Shown here: positions 24,073 through 25,382 of the stretch, piece after piece
Numbering within the stretch: the stretch's first letter is position 1
Layout: every line of letters begins with the position of its first letter
Source: Promethearchaeota archaeon
GTDB lineage: Archaea > Asgardarchaeota > Lokiarchaeia > Sigynarchaeales > SOKP01
Length of the DNA: 25,382 nucleotides
Assembly (NCBI GenBank): GCA_004524425.1
Contig: SDNN01000017.1
Coordinates: forward strand, 1-25,382
Reading direction: 5' to 3'
Made by a program: the position numbers and the translations under genes
The notes under the pieces: model-generated
Databases searched by the model: none
What the model saw: the letters and a program-made list of their open reading frames with translations, nothing else
Told to the model about the DNA's origin: nothing

Positions 24073-25382
24073 ATGAAACTTAAAGTAAAAAAAATAAATT
24101 TTGAAACAGGCAACGTTAAGGATGTCATCCTTCACATCAAAGATGCTAATATTTTAGGACGAAAATCAGGAGATAGAATCATCATAAAAAATCCAGAATC
24201 AAAATCATTAGAAAATAAGTATAAAGTTGCTATCTTGCAGATTGCTTATTCCGATTCAATTGTTTCTCCCGGAGAAATTGGCATTTTTGTGGACTCAATT
24301 AAACATGTTGATAAGTATGAAAATAAGATGGTTTCAGTGAGACCTGCAGAAATTCCAGATTCCATTAAATATATCCGGAAGAAAATAAATGGAAAAAAGC
24401 TTAATAGCGCTGAAATACATGAATTAATCTCTGATGCTTCATCTGGACTTCTTTCACCTATAGAACTTGCCTCGTTTATTACTGCTGTCTCCATTAATAA
24501 TATGGACAATGAAGAAATGACTGCCTTATCTCTAGCAGAATCTAAAAGCGGGACGATTTTTGATTTCGGGCCAAAAGTTTATGACAAGCACAGCACACAT
24601 GTAGTGATCTCTACTATATAGCTGAATGGCGGAGTGCCTGGAAATAAAGTCTCTCTCATCATCGTACCAATCGTAGCAGCAGCTGGACTTCTAATTCCTA
24701 AAACTAGCACCCGGGCCATTACCTCTCCTTCTGGAACGGCTGATAGCATGGAAGTTCTGGCTCCTGTTGCATTTGATTCTGAAGAGATTAAAAATTTAAT
24801 ATCAAAAGAAAAAGCATGCATTGTGTGGGGTGGAGCATTAGATATCGCTCCAGCAGACAATATAATGATTGAAATAGAACGCCCCTTGCACATGGATCCC
24901 ATAGGATTAATGATTCCATCCATCTTAGCAAAAAAACTTTCTATGGGGGTTAAAAAAATAGTCTTAGACATACCAGTCGGAGAAGGAACAAAATTTTCAA
25001 CCCCTAATGAGGGCAGGAATTTTGCGTACCTTTTCAAAGAAATTGCTAAGAATGTAGGAGTTGAAGCTGAATGTGCTTTAACCTTGGCACATCAACCAAT
25101 TGGACATGCTATCGGTCCGGCAATTGAAGCCAAGGAAGCTTTAACCTTATTAATGGACTATTCTGCTGGACCCAATTCTCTAATAGAGAAATCCACCTCT
25201 TTGGCTGGCATTCTGCTGGAAATGAGTGGTAAGGCAACAAAAGGAAAAGGTCAAGAAATGGCAAAAGAGTTGTTAAAATCTGGAAAAGCTTATGAGAAAA
25301 TGAAAAGAATCATTGAAATTCAAGGAGGTAACCCTGAAATTAAACCAGATGATATCAATATGGGACCACATGTTAAAGAATT
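24073..25382 (+). CDS. deoA: AMP phosphorylase, interrupted by a 30-base intron-like insert; 3' end outside window
   Basis: Archaeal AMP phosphorylase converts AMP and phosphate to adenine and ribose 1,5-bisphosphate, feeding the AMP-to-RuBP (type III Rubisco) pathway. Residues 1-85 are the archaeal N-terminal domain (MKLKVKKINFETGNVKDVI...). The nucleoside phosphorylase core follows, with LSPIELASFITAV. The catalytic motif DKHST (171-175) is followed not by GGVPGNK but by nine sense codons and a TAG (24619-24621); GGVPGNK then resumes in the same frame. KTSTRAITSPSGTADSMEVLAPV, GGALDIAPAD and LAHQPIGHAIGPAIEAKEAL continue the family sequence to the window end, about 426 of about 500 residues. 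Joining 24073-24596 to 24627 onward gives the normal protein. Nothing else is damaged. Confidence 0.88.
24597..24626 (+). other. Probable bulge-helix-bulge (BHB) intron, 30 nt, in a protein-coding gene
   Basis: The insert lies within the Thr codon of DKHSTGG (phase 2). CAGC (24591-24594) pairs with GCUG (24621-24624), the 4-bp central helix. Three-base bulges ACA (24595-24597) and AAU (24625-24627) flank it. Inside, AUGUAGUG (24599-24606) pairs with UACUAUAU (24612-24619), 8 bp with two G-U pairs and a 5-base loop, after a C-A mismatch. Cutting after base 2 of each bulge, as tRNA splicing endonuclease does, removes 30 bases including the TAG and restores CAC AGC ACU GGC GGA (HSTGG). The outer exon helix is weak, so this is a relaxed BHB. 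Confidence 0.75.

Noticed and set aside
24619..24621. TAG in AMP phosphorylase read as pyrrolysine
   Set aside because: It would leave a 10-residue insertion inside the catalytic motif; removal of exactly 30 bases explains the sequence better. No pyl gene is in the window. Not fully excluded.
24579..25037. 152-codon open frame on the minus strand opposite the AMP phosphorylase
   Set aside because: It lies wholly inside conserved phosphorylase sequence on the plus strand; no family is recognisable in its translation.
1..25382. CRISPR arrays, tRNA or rRNA genes, insertion sequences
   Set aside because: No regularly spaced repeats, no cloverleaf with a GTTCGA-type T loop, and no transposase motifs were seen on either strand by eye.

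Overview
The window looks like chromosomal DNA of an Asgard archaeon, most likely Lokiarchaeia-type (Promethearchaeota). The reasons are AT-rich sequence with archaeal promoters (TATA boxes about 25-40 bases before starts), ATG/GTG/TTG starts with Shine-Dalgarno sites, archaeal-type HisRS and AMP phosphorylase, and an hdrA-vhuD pair with four in-frame UGA codons at conserved Cys positions. Multi-selenocysteine proteins and eukaryote-like SECIS elements are published features of Lokiarchaeota. The assignment is inference; no rRNA or other marker is present.

Layout. Positions 1-11000 hold a sulfatase (-), a CCG-domain/LutB-like iron-sulfur pair (+), a D-aminoacylase-type amidohydrolase and a GPH-family sugar symporter (-), hisS (+), a SnoaL-like protein (+) and a GH29 alpha-L-fucosidase (-). 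Sulfatase, fucosidase and symporter together suggest use of sulfated, fucose-containing glycans. Positions 11000-15400 hold a membrane protein, two tandem small unknown proteins (one of 51 residues), a long perfect inverted repeat, two oppositely oriented thioredoxin paralogues, a zinc-ribbon TrmO-like protein, an Isf-type iron-sulfur flavoprotein, a DtxR/MntR-type regulator without a normal start codon, and a double-CxxC small protein. Positions 15400-19900 hold a methyltransferase, a DHA1-type MFS transporter, pyrF and two unknown membrane proteins.

Positions 20069-22589 form the selenoprotein operon. HdrA (658 residues, UGA at codons 24 and 208) and VhuD/MvhD (157 residues, UGA at codons 17 and 68) are 13 bases apart, so HdrA has no private 3' UTR. 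The sequence after vhuD folds by hand into a eukaryote-like SECIS: helix I, opposed GUGA/GUGA, helix II, and an apical loop with AA. It may serve all four UGA codons.

Positions 22709-25382 hold a TPR plus beta-sandwich protein and an AMP phosphorylase running off the window. The phosphorylase is the most unusual item. Its near-invariant DKHSTGGVPGNK motif is interrupted by exactly 30 bases that contain an in-frame TAG and a hairpin. The insert sits in a relaxed bulge-helix-bulge: a 4-bp CAGC/GCUG helix flanked by the 3-nt bulges ACA and AAU. Cutting after the second base of each bulge restores the motif exactly. This points to a tiny BHB-type intron in a protein-coding gene.
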